A stretch of 64,000 bases of DNA from Stenotrophomonas sp. Marseille-Q4652 (GCF_916618915.1 NZ_CAKAKE010000001.1:3083001-3147000); one strand, 5' to 3'; counted from the stretch's first letter, positions 49,300-58,473 are shown. The notes: generated from the letters alone by a model not told the origin. Program-made: numbers and translations.

Positions 49300-49683
49300 A
49301 TGAACAGGTTGTTGCTTGCTTCGCACTGCGCCCTGCGCTTTTCCCTGCGCCTGGCGGCCGCCGCGGCCATCGTCGGCGGCGTGATCTGGTTCCAGCCCGA
49401 GGTCGTCGAGCCGCAGGCCCAGGTCAGCAATGGGCTGAATCTGCGCACCGCGCCGGACAGGCGAGCACCTCGGCTGGCGGTGCTGCCGGTGGGATCGAAG
49501 GTGGAGATCGACAGCTGCCTGGCCGATCGCTCCTGGTGCCGGGTACGCCACGGCAGCCAGAGGGGCTGGGCCTCTGCCCAGTACCTCACTACCGCCACCA
49601 GTGGCGGCCAGATCCGGCTGGCAAAGTCCTCGGCCAGTGACCTGGAGTTGCGGATCGAACCGGCCGGCCCCAGCGGTATCTGA
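49300..49683 (+). CDS. Membrane-anchored bacterial SH3-domain protein
   Basis: A 127-aa protein with an N-terminal membrane helix (FSLRLAAAAAIVGGVIWF) and a bacterial SH3 (SH3b) domain: VSNGLNLRTAPDRRAPRLAVLPVGSKVEIDS, WCRVRHGSQRGWASAQYLT. SH3b domains often bind cell-wall peptides. ATG 49300 (MNRLLLASHC) is the likely start; upstream in-frame sequence is not coding-like. The 240-base gap before it (49060-49299) shows no gene or clear promoter. A terminator follows. Confidence 0.8.
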   Translation: MNRLLLASHCALRFSLRLAAAAAIVGGVIWFQPEVVEPQAQVSNGLNLRTAPDRRAPRLAVLPVGSKVEIDSCLADRSWCRVRHGSQRGWASAQYLTTATSGGQIRLAKSSASDLELRIEPAGPSGI

Positions 49684-49708
49684 GTCGGCTGCATCCTCGA
49701 CAGGAAAA

Positions 49709-49733
49709 AAAGGCCCGGCATTGCCGGGCCTTT
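49709..49733. terminator. Bidirectional terminator between SH3 gene and fabB
   Basis: AAAGGCCCGGC / GCCGGGCCTTT (11-bp stem) with an ATT loop. An A-run on the left gives a strong minus-strand T-run for fabB, and TTT ends the plus strand. Confidence 0.93.
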
Positions 49734-49752
49734 GCATGATCGGAGCGGCGGA

Positions 49753-50961
49753 TCAGACCCGGCCGAACACCAGCGCGGCATTGGTGCCGCCGAAACCGAA
49801 GCTGTTGGACATCACCGTATCGAGCTGGGCCTCGCGGCTTTCGCGCAGGATCGGGAAGCCTTCGGCGCGCGGGTCCAGGGTGGCGATGTTGGCCGAGCCG
49901 GCAACAAAGCCGTCGCGCATCATCAGCAGGCTGTAGATCGCCTCGTGCACCGAGGCCGCGCCCAGCGAATGGCCCGACAGCGCCTTGGTCGAGGACAGCG
50001 GCGGCACCTTGTCGCCGAACACCTCGCGCACCGCGTTGAGTTCGGTGATGTCGCCCAGCGGGGTCGAGGTGCCGTGGGTGTTGAGGTAATCGATGGGACG
50101 GTCGATGCCTTCCAGTGCCATCTTCATGCAGCGCACCGCACCCTCGCCGGACGGGGCGACCATGTCGGCGCCGTCGGAAGTGACGCCGTAGCCGATCAGC
50201 TCGGCGTGGATGCGTGCGCCGCGGGCCACGGCATGCTCGTATTCCTCCAGCACCAGCATGCCGGCGCCGCCGGCGATGACGAAGCCGTCGCGGTCGGCGT
50301 CATACGGACGCGAGGCGGTGGCCGGGGTGTCGTTGAAGCCGGTGGACAGCGCGCCCATCGCGTCGAACATCATCGACATCGACCAGTGCAGGTCCTCCCC
50401 GCCGCCGGCCAGGACCACGTCCTGCGCGCCGTGGCGGATCAGGTCCGCAGCCGCGCCGATGCAGTGCGCCGAGGTGGCGCAGGCGGCCGACAGCGAATAG
50501 CTCACGCCCTTGATCGAGAACGCGGTGGCCAGGTTGGCCGACACGGTGGAGCACATCGTGCGCGGCACCATGTACGGGCCGACCTTGCGCACACCGCGGT
50601 TGCGCAGCAGGTCGGCCGCTTCCACCTGCCACTGGCTGGAGCCGCCGCCGGAACCGGCGATCAGTCCGGTACGCACGTTGCTGACCTGGGCCGGCTCCAG
50701 CGCGGCATCGGCGATGGCATCGCGCATGGCGATGTAGCTGTAGGCCGCCGCATCGCTCATGAAACGCTTGAGCTTGCGGTCGATCTGCGCCTCCAGGTCG
50801 ATCTCCACCGCGCCGCCCACCTGGCTGCGCAGGCCGGCCTCGGCGTGGTCGGGCAGGTGGCGGATGCCGGGGCGCAGTTCGCGCAGGGCGCTGGAAACCG
50901 TGTCCAGATCGTTGCCCAGGCACGAGGTGATGCCCATGCCGGTAATGACGACGCGACGCAT
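49753..50961 (-). CDS. fabB: Beta-ketoacyl-ACP synthase I
   Basis: A 402-aa condensing enzyme that elongates unsaturated fatty acids. The catalytic triad is Cys in [12 protein letters not shown], His in [12 protein letters not shown] and His in [28 protein letters not shown] is the classic start and [11 protein letters not shown] the classic end. It lies after fabA with a one-base overlap (TGATG), so the two anaerobic unsaturated-fatty-acid enzymes are cotranslated. Confidence 0.95.
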   Translation of the reverse strand: MRRVVITGMGITSCLGNDLDTVSSALRELRPGIRHLPDHAEAGLRSQVGGAVEIDLEAQIDRKLKRFMSDAAAYSYIAMRDAIADAALEPAQVSNVRTGLIAGSGGGSSQWQVEAADLLRNRGVRKVGPYMVPRTMCSTVSANLATAFSIKGVSYSLSAACATSAHCIGAAADLIRHGAQDVVLAGGGEDLHWSMSMMFDAMGALSTGFNDTPATASRPYDADRDGFVIAGGAGMLVLEEYEHAVARGARIHAELIGYGVTSDGADMVAPSGEGAVRCMKMALEGIDRPIDYLNTHGTSTPLGDITELNAVREVFGDKVPPLSSTKALSGHSLGAASVHEAIYSLLMMRDGFVAGSANIATLDPRAEGFPILRESREAQLDTVMSNSFGFGGTNAALVFGRV

Positions 50962-51476
50962 CAGAAGCTCTCCGTCGAGGTGAAAAGGCCGACCTTCAGG
51001 TCACGGGCGGTGTAGATCTCGCGGCCATCGACCAGCATGCGGGCATCGGCCTGGGCCATGACCAGCTTGCGGTTGATCACGCGGCTGATGTCGACCTCGT
51101 ACTGCACCAGCTTCGCGCTGGGCAGCACCTGGCCGGTGAACTTGACCTCGCCCACGCCCAGCGCGCGGCCGCGGCCCTCGGCCCCGAGCCAGGTGAGGAA
51201 GAAGCCGGTCAGCTGCCACATCGCATCCAGGCCCAGGCAGCCGGGCATCACCGGGTCGCCGATGAAGTGGCAGCCGAAGAACCAGAGGTCCGGGGTGATG
51301 TCCAGTTCCGCCCGCACCATGCCCTTGCCATGGGGCCCGCCGTCCTCGCGGATCTCGGTGATCCGGTCGAACACCAGCATCGGGTCATTGGGCAGGCGGC
51401 CCTTGTTGGGGCCGAACAGTTCGCCGCGCGCGCTGGCAAGCAGCTGGTCGCGCGCGAACGCATGCAGACGGGTCAT
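50961..51476 (-). CDS. fabA: 3-hydroxydecanoyl-ACP dehydratase/isomerase
   Basis: A 171-aa hotdog-fold enzyme that dehydrates beta-hydroxydecanoyl-ACP and isomerises trans-2 to cis-3-decenoyl-ACP. The active-site His is in [15 protein letters not shown] and the Asp in [33 protein letters not shown] sequence closes the fold (here [10 protein letters not shown]). ATG 51476 ([13 protein letters not shown]) gives the usual length. The 206-base gap to dinB holds the divergent promoters; an AT-rich patch at 51527-51547 is the likely fabA promoter or operator region, though no defined FabR site was recognised. Confidence 0.95.
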   Translation of the reverse strand: MTRLHAFARDQLLASARGELFGPNKGRLPNDPMLVFDRITEIREDGGPHGKGMVRAELDITPDLWFFGCHFIGDPVMPGCLGLDAMWQLTGFFLTWLGAEGRGRALGVGEVKFTGQVLPSAKLVQYEVDISRVINRKLVMAQADARMLVDGREIYTARDLKVGLFTSTESF

Positions 51477-51682
51477 GGGCAATCCATACGGGGGTTCAGC
51501 CGGCGAGGATGCGTCAGGGTCGGGGATCAATCAATCGTTTTAATCGAACGGTGGCGTATGTTCGGCGGAGATCGCCGGCGTTCACGCATGTATCACACCA
51601 GCACGTTACCGACACATTTGTAAGGACAAGTGTGCATTTACCGGCTGCAGCTATGATGTTGGCAGCCGTTGCGGACGTTGAA

Positions 51683-52768
51683 GTGAGCCCACCACGCAAG
51701 ATCATCCACGTCGACATGGACGCCTTCTACGCGTCCGTGGAGCAGCGTGACGACCCCGCTCTGCGCGGCCGTCCGGTGGTGGTGGCCTGGCGCGGGGCGC
51801 GCTCGGTGGTGTGCGCGGCCTCTTACGAGGCCCGGGTCTTCGGGGTGCGCTCGGCAATGCCCGCGCTGCGGGCCGAGCGCCTGTGTCCGGATGCGGTATT
51901 CGTGCCGCCGGACTTCACCCGCTACAAGGCGGTGTCGCGGCAGGTGCGGGAGATCTTCCTGCGCCACACCGCGCTGGTGGAGCCGCTGTCGCTGGACGAG
52001 GCCTATCTGGACGTCACCGCGTCGCCCAGCCACGGCGGCATCGCCACCGCCATCGCCCAGACCATCCGCGAGCAGATCCGCGAGGAAACCTCGCTGACCG
52101 CCTCGGCCGGGATCGCGCCCAACAAGTTCCTGGCCAAGATCGCCTCGGACTGGCGCAAGCCCGATGGCCAGTTCGTGATCCCGCCCTCGCGCGTGCAGCG
52201 CTTCCTGATGCCGCTGCCGGTCAACCGCGTGCCGGGGGTGGGCAAGGTGATGGAAGGCAAGCTGGCGGCGCTGGGCATCACCACCGTCGGCCAGCTGCAC
52301 GCGCTGCCGCTGCCCGAACTGGAGCAGCGCTTCGGCAGCTTTGGGCGCAGCCTGTACAACCGCGCGCGTGGCATCGACGAGCGGCCGGTCGAACCGGACC
52401 AGCCGGTGCAGTCGATCTCCTCCGAGGACACCTTCGCCGAGGACCTGCCGCTGGAAGCGCTGGGCCGGGCCATCGCCCAGCTGGCCGAAAAGACCTGGAA
52501 CGCGACCCGCAAGACCGAACGCGTCGGTCACACCGTGGTGCTCAAGCTCAAGACCGCGCAGTTCCGCATCCTCACCCGCAGCTACACGCCCGAGGCACCG
52601 CCGTCCTCGCTGGAGGAGCTGCGGCAGATCGCGCTGGCCCTGCGCGAGCGCGTGCAGCTGCCCGAAGACACCCGTTACCGTTTGGTCGGCGTGGGCCTGT
52701 CCGGCTTCCGCGAACCGGAGCAGGTGGCCGTGCAGGGCAACCTGTTCGACACGCTGCCGCAGGACTGA
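51683..52768 (+). CDS. dinB: DNA polymerase IV (Y family)
   Basis: A 361-aa translesion polymerase. Catalytic residues are in IIHVDMDAFYASVE (Asp), SLDEAYLDVT (Asp, Glu), with GIAPNKFLAKIASDWRKPDGQ and VPGVGKVMEGKLAALGI as fingers/thumb signatures. I choose GTG 51683 (MSPPRKIIHVDM) because the family begins close to this point and because ATG 51653/51656 overlaps a TATGAT -10-like hexamer (51652-51657). A C-terminal QGNLFDTLPQD resembles a beta-clamp-binding peptide (QxxLF). No LexA box was recognised upstream. Confidence 0.9.
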   Translation: MSPPRKIIHVDMDAFYASVEQRDDPALRGRPVVVAWRGARSVVCAASYEARVFGVRSAMPALRAERLCPDAVFVPPDFTRYKAVSRQVREIFLRHTALVEPLSLDEAYLDVTASPSHGGIATAIAQTIREQIREETSLTASAGIAPNKFLAKIASDWRKPDGQFVIPPSRVQRFLMPLPVNRVPGVGKVMEGKLAALGITTVGQLHALPLPELEQRFGSFGRSLYNRARGIDERPVEPDQPVQSISSEDTFAEDLPLEALGRAIAQLAEKTWNATRKTERVGHTVVLKLKTAQFRILTRSYTPEAPPSSLEELRQIALALRERVQLPEDTRYRLVGVGLSGFREPEQVAVQGNLFDTLPQD

Positions 52769-52816
52769 TCAATCGCGCGTGCATGCAAGCGGTGACGGCC
52801 GCTGCCGGGCGCGTCG

Positions 52817-52822
52817 CTAGAA
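52817..52822 (+). promoter_or_regulatory. Candidate -10 element of gph
   Basis: TAGAAT lies 27 bases before GTG 52849. A weak GTGACG (52792-52797) lies 19 bp upstream as a possible -35. Confidence 0.4.
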
Positions 52823-52848
52823 TGCGCGTCCCCCCGTGCCTGGAGAAT

Positions 52849-53508
52849 GTGTTGGACGCAGCCGCCGTGATCTTCGACCTCGATGGCACCCTGGTGGACA
52901 GCGCGGCGGACATCGCCGAAGCGGTCAATCGCACCCTGGCCGACCATGGCCTGCCGCGGGTCGACGAGGCGCGCGTACGCAGCTGGATCGGCGATGGCGT
53001 CGGCAGCCTGGTGCGCACGGCGCTGGCCGATGCCGGCAGCGCGCTGGCGGTGGACGAGGTGCTGCCCGGCTTCATGGTCCACTACCGGCAGTGCCTGCTG
53101 CGCAGCCCGGCGCTGTATCCGGGCGTGGTACCGGCGCTGCAGGCACTGCGCGAGCGCGGCGTGCCGCTGGCGATCTGCACCAACAAGCCGTCGGCGATGC
53201 TGCCGCCGCTGCTGGACCACCTGCAGATCGACACCTGCTTCGACGTGGTGATCGGGGGCGACTCACTACCCGAGCGCAAGCCCAGCGCCGCACCGCTGCT
53301 CCACCTGTGCAAGCACTTCGACGTGGCGCCTGCGCAGTGCCTGATGGTCGGTGATTCGGCCACCGACCTGGGCGCCGCGCGCGCGGCCGGCATGCCGATC
53401 GCGCTGGTGCGTTACGGCTATCCGCGTGACCTGGACCTGGAACAGGCCGGGGCGGTGGCGCTGGTCGACGACCTGCGCGAACTGTTCGGCGGCGACGTTG
53501 CCGCCTGA
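52849..53508 (+). CDS. gph: Phosphoglycolate phosphatase (HAD family)
   Basis: A 219-aa HAD phosphatase that salvages 2-phosphoglycolate, a product of DNA 3'-end repair. Motif I FDLDGTLVDSAADIAEAVN, motif II TNKPS, Lys in ERKPSAAPL and motif III GDSATDLGAARAAGM are complete, and the IAEAVNRTLADHGLP cap helix is Gph-like. The start is GTG 52849 or TTG 52852; GGAG lies just upstream. ATG 52822 is unlikely because it falls in the TAGAAT element. It follows dinB, which matches a repair role. Confidence 0.88.
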   Translation: MLDAAAVIFDLDGTLVDSAADIAEAVNRTLADHGLPRVDEARVRSWIGDGVGSLVRTALADAGSALAVDEVLPGFMVHYRQCLLRSPALYPGVVPALQALRERGVPLAICTNKPSAMLPPLLDHLQIDTCFDVVIGGDSLPERKPSAAPLLHLCKHFDVAPAQCLMVGDSATDLGAARAAGMPIALVRYGYPRDLDLEQAGAVALVDDLRELFGGDVAA

Positions 53509-53543
53509 GGAAGCCGGCGCCCAGGAAGGCGCCGGCCAATGGC

Positions 53544-55403
53544 TCAGTGGGCCGGGCGGTAACGCAGGCCCAGCTGGTACTCGCGCCCGGGCTGGTTGTA
53601 CCAGGCGATGGTTTCGTACTGGCGGTCGAACACGTTGCTGGCGCGGGCCTGCAGCGTCCACGCCGGGTTGAGCGCGTACTCCAGACGCAGGTCCACGGTG
53701 CCGTAACCGGCCAGGCGCACGCTGTTGGCGGCATCGTCGAATCGGTGGCCGTTGCCGATGACGGTGACGCCGGCACGCAGCGCGCCGAAGCGGCGGTCCA
53801 CGTCCAGCCGTGCGCTGCTGCGGGCGCGGCGGATCAGCCAGTTGTCGTGAGTGAAGGACCCGGCGGTGCGGTCGCGCGGATCGGTGAAGCTGGCCTGCGC
53901 CTCGATCTCCCAGCCGGCCAGGGTGACGAAGCCGGTGGCTTCCACGCCGCGGATGCGCGCCTCGTTGACGTTGACCAGGTTGAAGCTGTCGTCATAGCCG
54001 ATCAGCTGCTCGATGCGGGTTTCGTAGGCATCGATGCCCCAGCGCCAGTCCTCGCCATGCTGGGCAATACCGAGGTTGGCGCTGCGCGATTCCTCCGGCT
54101 TGAGCGCCGGATTGCTGAAGCCCGGGTAGTACAGGTCGTTGAAGGTCGGCGCCTTGAAGCCGGTGCCGACGCTGGCGGTCAGGCGCAGGCCGTGGCCCAG
54201 CGCCCAGCCCCAGCCGAGGCTGCCGGTGGCATGGTTGCCGAACTGCTGGTTGTCGTCATTGCGCACGCTGGCCTGCAGGGTGTGCGCGCCGAACCGGGCC
54301 TGGTATTCGACGAAGACGCCGAGGTTGTCGCGGCGCGCGCGATCGAACACCAGGTCGCTGGCAATGCGGTCTTCGTACCAGTCCACGCCAGCGGTCAGCA
54401 ATTGCGTGTCGGCGAGCTGGTGGTCGGCCTGCAGCGAGGCGATGTCGCGGCGGGTCTCGAAGCGGCTGGCGAACACGCGGCTGCCGGCGTCGGCGAAATA
54501 GTTGTCGGCCTCGTCGCGGGTACGGCCGGCCTGCGCGGTCACGGTCAGCGCATCCAGCGGATTCCAGCGCAGCTTGCCGCCCAGCACCTGCTGCCGGTTC
54601 TCGGCCTCGTTGCCGCCGAAGATGCTGCCGTCGTATTCGTTGAAGCTGCTCACGTCGAGCAGGTGGGCTTCCAGCTGCACTGTCTCGGCCAGCGCGTAGC
54701 CGCCGCGCAGGTTGAGCGAGGTATTGCGGTAGCCATCGCGGTCGGGCTCGTCGGCATAGCAGCCGGCGCCCCAGCCGGCGGCGGTGCCGCGGCAGGCGTC
54801 GATGCCGTCGGTGGCCTGCCAGGCACCCTGTGCCGAGATCCAGCCACGCTCACCGCGCTGGCTGAAACCGGCGCTGGCCTGGCGCAGCTGGTTGCTGCCG
54901 GCGGCCAGGCTCAGGTTCTGCTGCAGGCCCTTGGCCGCGGCGCGGGTGAACACCTGGATCACGCCACCGATGGCCTCCGAGCCGTACAGGCTGGAACGCG
55001 GGCCGCGCACGATCTCGATCCGCTCGATCTGCTCCAGCGGCAGGTCCTGCGGGGTCGGCATGCCGTTGTTGGCCGAGCCCATGCGCACGCCATCGACCAG
55101 CACCAGGGTGTGGGCGGAATTGGTACCGCGCAGGAACAGCGAGCTCAGCTTGCCGGCGCCGCCCTGGTTGGTCAGGCCGATACCGGCGCGACCCTGCAGC
55201 AGCTGGATCAGCGAGGTGGCCTGGCTGCGCTCGATCGCGGCGCGGTCGATCACTTGCACCGGCACCACGCTGTCCTGCACGGGCACGGCGGTGCGGGTGG
55301 CGGCGACCACGACTTCATCCAGCTCGGTGGCCGGCTGCTGGGCCAGCGCCATGCCGGGCAGGGCCAGCGTCATCGCAAGGGAAAGGGGGTGGAACGGCTT
55401 CAT
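53544..55403 (-). CDS. btuB: TonB-dependent vitamin B12 receptor BtuB
   Basis: A 619-aa outer-membrane receptor. It has a signal peptide (MKPFHPLSLAMTLALPGMALA), a TonB box around TELDEVVVAATR, a plug domain with LIQLLQGRAGIGL and IERIEIVRGPRSSLYGSEAIGGVIQVFT, then a 22-strand barrel ending QLGLRYRPAH. The cobalamin riboswitch upstream strongly supports vitamin B12 (or another corrinoid) as ligand. The terminal residue is His rather than Phe or Trp, which is a little unusual. An AGGAG precedes ATG 55403. Confidence 0.92.
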   Translation of the reverse strand: MKPFHPLSLAMTLALPGMALAQQPATELDEVVVAATRTAVPVQDSVVPVQVIDRAAIERSQATSLIQLLQGRAGIGLTNQGGAGKLSSLFLRGTNSAHTLVLVDGVRMGSANNGMPTPQDLPLEQIERIEIVRGPRSSLYGSEAIGGVIQVFTRAAAKGLQQNLSLAAGSNQLRQASAGFSQRGERGWISAQGAWQATDGIDACRGTAAGWGAGCYADEPDRDGYRNTSLNLRGGYALAETVQLEAHLLDVSSFNEYDGSIFGGNEAENRQQVLGGKLRWNPLDALTVTAQAGRTRDEADNYFADAGSRVFASRFETRRDIASLQADHQLADTQLLTAGVDWYEDRIASDLVFDRARRDNLGVFVEYQARFGAHTLQASVRNDDNQQFGNHATGSLGWGWALGHGLRLTASVGTGFKAPTFNDLYYPGFSNPALKPEESRSANLGIAQHGEDWRWGIDAYETRIEQLIGYDDSFNLVNVNEARIRGVEATGFVTLAGWEIEAQASFTDPRDRTAGSFTHDNWLIRRARSSARLDVDRRFGALRAGVTVIGNGHRFDDAANSVRLAGYGTVDLRLEYALNPAWTLQARASNVFDRQYETIAWYNQPGREYQLGLRYRPAH

Positions 55404-55547
55404 CGGGTTCTCCTGGCATCGCGCACGCCCGCGCGGCCTTGGGCAAGGGGCGGTTGCAGTGCAGGAGGGAAGAAGCGCGACAGGCGCATCGTGCAGGCAC
55501 GGCGCGTTTGCCGCTGCCATGCCCGCCGCATCGCAACCAGTCGTCTT

Positions 55548-55745
55548 CCGGGCCGGTCTCCGGACTTGCAGGTCGGTGCGATGCACCGCTTCCGCGCGCC
55601 TTCCCATGCCGAAGCACAGTGGCCGATGCGTGGAATCGTCCTGCTTACCGTTGCGGGGGCAGTGCCGGAATGGCCGCAGCGGTCATGCCGCTGCCGGATT
55701 CACCGGCTTCCCGTTTCAACCCGTCGCCGTGGCGGCAGGTCACCT
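55548..55745 (-). promoter_or_regulatory. Cobalamin (B12) riboswitch of btuB
   Basis: The minus-strand leader carries the class I cobalamin core in order: GGTGACCTGCCG, GGGAAGCCGGTGAATCCGGC, CTGCCCCCGCAACGGTAA, GCCACTGTG, GGGAAGGCGCGCGG and CAAGTCCGGAGACCGGCC. The B12 box GCCACTG is intact. About 145 bases separate it from the btuB ATG. It should shut off btuB when adenosylcobalamin is abundant. Ends are approximate. Confidence 0.93.
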
Positions 55746-55808
55746 GGAAGTGCGCGCAGTCTAGGCCATCGGCCGGTGGGGCGGCAAAGGAAAATGGGGA
55801 GGCAACTG

Positions 55809-56174
55809 TCAGTCGAGCAGGTCGGTGTCGTCCTGCGCCGGTTCGTCACCCTCGCCGGGTGCAACGACCTCGGTCGAGTACACCGGGCCCGAGGCCGGGC
55901 CGGGACGCTTGAGCGGCTGCACGGCGATGATCGCCTCGTACTCGGCCACCAGCTGCTGGCGCCTGGCCACCGGCAGCTCCTGCCAGTGGCAACCAAGCAG
56001 GGCCGCCTCCAGCGAATACAGCAGGTTGAGGCTGGGCTTGAAGCCGGCGCGGCGGACCTTGACGAAGGCCACCACCGCGCCGGTGTCGATCAGGTCCTGC
56101 TGGGTATGCAGGCCGACCTGGCGCAGCCAGGCCGCACTCTTGGGGCCGATGTTGCGCAGCCCCGAGGTACTCAT
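55809..56174 (-). CDS. TfoX C-terminal-domain protein
   Basis: A 121-aa protein with the TfoX C-terminal domain alone: LRNIGPKSAAWLRQVGLHTQQDLIDTGAV, then VKVRRAGFKPSLNLLYSLEAALLGCHWQELP. This domain has a helix-hairpin-helix character. The N-terminal Sxy/TfoX domain that controls competence is missing, so a competence role should not be assumed. An acidic tail (GEGDEPAQDDTDLLD) follows. It overlaps the methionine sulfoxide reductase gene by four bases (56171-56174), with that gene first. Confidence 0.85.
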   Translation of the reverse strand: MSTSGLRNIGPKSAAWLRQVGLHTQQDLIDTGAVVAFVKVRRAGFKPSLNLLYSLEAALLGCHWQELPVARRQQLVAEYEAIIAVQPLKRPGPASGPVYSTEVVAPGEGDEPAQDDTDLLD

Positions 56175-56653
56175 TGCAGCGCCTCGATCCAGGCCTGGGC
56201 GATGGCTTCCAGGCCCTGTTGGTCCTCGGCATCGAAGCGCCCCGGCAGCGGGCTGTCCAGGTCGAACACGCCGACCAGCTCGCCATTGCGCACCAGTGGC
56301 ACCACCAGTTCCGAACGCGAGGCCGCGTCGCAGGCGATATGGCCGGGGAAGGCGTGCACGTCCTCGACCCGCTGGGTCTGCCGCGTGCTTGCCGCCGCGC
56401 CGCACACGCCCTTGTGCAGGGGGATGCGCACGCAGGCCGGCAGGCCCTGGAACGGACCAACCACCAGCTCGTTACCGTCGTAGAAGTAGAAGCCCACCCA
56501 GTTCAGGTCGGGCAGCGAGTGGTAGACCAGCGCCGACAGGTTGGCGGCGTTGGCGATGCGGTCGTGCTCGCCGTACAGCAGGCCGCGGGCCTGCTCCAGC
56601 AGCTGTGCGTATTGTTCCGGCTTGCTGCCGGAGAGCGTGGATGCAGTGAACAT
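56171..56653 (-). CDS. msrC: Free methionine-(R)-sulfoxide reductase (GAF domain)
   Basis: A 160-aa GAF-domain enzyme that reduces free L-methionine-(R)-sulfoxide using thioredoxin. The three conserved cysteines are present in PACVRIP, KGVCGAAAS and GHIACDAASRSE. LNWVGFYFYDGNELVVGPFQGLPAC and VEDVHAFPGHIACD are family signatures. It comes first in a two-gene unit with the TfoX-domain gene. Divergent from bioD. Confidence 0.92.
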   Translation of the reverse strand: MFTASTLSGSKPEQYAQLLEQARGLLYGEHDRIANAANLSALVYHSLPDLNWVGFYFYDGNELVVGPFQGLPACVRIPLHKGVCGAAASTRQTQRVEDVHAFPGHIACDAASRSELVVPLVRNGELVGVFDLDSPLPGRFDAEDQQGLEAIAQAWIEALQ

Positions 56654-56768
56654 CGGTCGAGTTTAGACGGCGCTGCGGCTGGGTGGGAGGGCGGCAGCGG
56701 GACGATGGGTTGCGGTCCCGGCAGGGTCAGGGGATCCTGCGCGGCCTTCCGGCCCGTGTCATGCCTCC

Positions 56769-57458
56769 ATGTCCCTGCTGCCCGCGCTCTACATCACCGG
56801 TACCGATACTGGCATTGGCAAGACCTTCGCCAGTTGTGCCCTGCTGCATGCCTTTCGCCAGCGTGGCGCGCGTGCGGTGGGAATGAAGCCGGTGGCCAGT
56901 GGCTGCGAGCGCACCCCGGCCGGTTGGCGCAACGAGGACGCGCTGGCGCTGCAGGCGGCCAGCGAGCCGACGCCGGCCTACGACGACCTCAATCCGTTCG
57001 CGCTGCCCGCGCCGCTGGCCCCGGAGATCGCCGCGGCCGAAGCCGGCGTTGAGCTCTCGATGCCGCCACTGCTGGCTGCCTTCGGGCATCTGCGCGACGA
57101 AGCGGACACCGTGGTGGTGGAAGGTGTTGGCGGCTGGTTGGCGCCACTCTCCGCCACGCTGGACCAGGCCGACCTGGTGCACGCGCTGCAGTTGCCGGTG
57201 GTGATGGTGGTCGGTATGCGCCTGGGCTGCCTCAACCACGCGCGACTGACTGCGCAGGCGATTGCCGCCTCCGGCGCGTGCTGCATCGGCTGGATCGCCA
57301 ACGAGGTCGATCCGCAGATGGCGCGCCGCGACGAGAACTTCGCCCTGCTGCAGGCGCGGCTGCCGATGCCGTGCTGGGGCCGGCTGCCATACGCCCCGGG
57401 CGCCGACCCGGCCAGCATCGCCGCGCATCTGGCCATTGCCGGCAGCGGTCGCGAATGA
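56769..57458 (+). CDS. bioD: Dethiobiotin synthetase
   Basis: A 229-aa ATP-dependent enzyme that closes the ureido ring of dethiobiotin from diaminopelargonate and CO2. The P-loop is GTDTGIGKT at residues 11-19, the catalytic Lys is in GMKPVASGCE, and EGVGGWLAP holds the Mg-binding Glu. RLGCLNHARLTAQAI is typical. The other bio genes are not linked here. A terminator follows. Confidence 0.94.
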   Translation: MSLLPALYITGTDTGIGKTFASCALLHAFRQRGARAVGMKPVASGCERTPAGWRNEDALALQAASEPTPAYDDLNPFALPAPLAPEIAAAEAGVELSMPPLLAAFGHLRDEADTVVVEGVGGWLAPLSATLDQADLVHALQLPVVMVVGMRLGCLNHARLTAQAIAASGACCIGWIANEVDPQMARRDENFALLQARLPMPCWGRLPYAPGADPASIAAHLAIAGSGRE

Positions 57459-57468
57459 GCGGATAAAA

Positions 57469-57504
57469 AAAGGCCCGGCAGAGGGAGGGATCTGTCGGGC
57501 CTTT
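57469..57504. terminator. Bidirectional terminator between bioD and the phasin gene
   Basis: AAAGGCCCGGCAGA / TCTGTCGGGCCTTT (14-bp stem with one G-T) around an eight-base purine loop, with an A-run on the left that is a T-run on the minus strand. A second 9-bp stem TTGCATGGG/CCCATGCAA follows at 57508-57534. Confidence 0.9.
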
Positions 57505-57551
57505 GGATTGCATGGGGGGAGGGGACCCATGCAAATTCGGTTGTAGGTACG

Positions 57552-57905
57552 TCAACGCGCCTTGCGTGTTTTCCCGGTCGCGGCCGGGGAGCGGACCAAT
57601 TCGCCCAGCGCCTCGCTGGTCTTCAGGCCCAGTCCCAGCACCTCTTGGCTGGCCGTGGCCAGGCGCTCGAGGTTGTCACGGGCAAGCTGCAGGCCCTTGG
57701 GCAGCAGCTCGCTGTAACCGTCATTGCCCGCTTCGACTACCTCGCCGAGGAATCCGGCAGTGGCAGTGGCGTTCTTCTCGAAGGTCTTCAACTGCACGCC
57801 AAAGGCACTTTCGGCCGTTTCCAGCGCCAGGCGGTTGGCCCGGGTGGCGGCAGCGGCGAACTGCTGGGTGTAGCTGCTGAAGGCTTCGTTGAACTGGGCG
57901 GACAT
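57552..57905 (-). CDS. Phasin-family protein
   Basis: A 117-aa helical protein of the phasin (PhaP) type: FNEAFSSYTQQFAAAATRANRLALETAESAFGVQLKTFEKNATATAGFLGEV, then repeated amphipathic helices and a basic tail (GKTRKAR). Phasins coat polyhydroxyalkanoate granules; no PHA synthase is visible here, so this may be a stand-alone granule or membrane-associated protein. ATG 57905 (MSAQFNEAF) follows a GGAGAT ribosome site. Confidence 0.85.
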   Translation of the reverse strand: MSAQFNEAFSSYTQQFAAAATRANRLALETAESAFGVQLKTFEKNATATAGFLGEVVEAGNDGYSELLPKGLQLARDNLERLATASQEVLGLGLKTSEALGELVRSPAATGKTRKAR

Positions 57906-58051
57906 CGGGTGATCTCCGGAAACAACGCTGTTGCAATGCAACATACGCCCTTTCTGGTGCGATGCAACAGATATTTCGCGATCCGCCCGGAGCAGTTCAT
58001 TCGATGTTCTGAAACCATGAACCGCGTCGCGTTTTCACAGCGTTTGGCGGC

Positions 58052-58405
58052 TCAGCCGCGGTAGCGGCAGCCCGAGGTGCAGGTTTCGTGCACGGTCACC
58101 TCGCTCAGTTGCGGCAGCGCCGGCTTCAGCCGGTCCCAGATCCACATCGCCAGCACCTCGCTGGTCGGGTTCTCCAGCCCCGGGATGTCATTGAGGTAGT
58201 GGTGGTCGAGCTGGTCGTACAGCGGCTGGAAGGCGGCCTTGAGGTCGCCGAAGTCCATGATCCAGCCGGTGTCCGGGCCGGGTTCGCCGGCCACCTCGAT
58301 GCGCACGCGGAACGAATGGCCGTGCAGCCGCGCGCACTTGTGGCCCGGCGGGACATTGGGCAGGCGGTGGGCCGCTTCCAGGGTGAAGTCTTTGAAGATT
58401 TCCAT
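58052..58405 (-). CDS. queD: 6-carboxy-5,6,7,8-tetrahydropterin synthase
   Basis: A 117-aa T-fold enzyme of the queuosine/preQ0 pathway. Zinc ligands are His in LEAAHRLP and the two His of LHGHSF. The catalytic Cys is in [15 protein letters not shown]-like WIMDFGDLK and [15 protein letters not shown] complete the family. It is transcribed away from the TonB receptor. Its partners queC and queE are not in the window. Confidence 0.93.
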   Translation of the reverse strand: MEIFKDFTLEAAHRLPNVPPGHKCARLHGHSFRVRIEVAGEPGPDTGWIMDFGDLKAAFQPLYDQLDHHYLNDIPGLENPTSEVLAMWIWDRLKPALPQLSEVTVHETCTSGCRYRG

Positions 58406-58473
58406 GCGCCAAGTTTAAGCGCGTGCGGGTGCGCGCCCGCATCCGACAGTGGTTGCGAATGAAATATTTGTCC

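Noticed and set aside
51477..51682. LexA (SOS) box upstream of dinB
   Set aside because: No CTGT-N8-ACAG or TTAG-type palindrome was found between fabA and dinB.
53547..56483. A 978-codon plus-strand frame opposite btuB
   Set aside because: Shadow frame across btuB, its riboswitch and the next gene; no recognisable domain.
56171..56653. GAF protein as a signalling phosphodiesterase-type sensor
   Set aside because: The three catalytic cysteines and the VEDVHAFPGHIACD motif identify free-Met-(R)-sulfoxide reductase.
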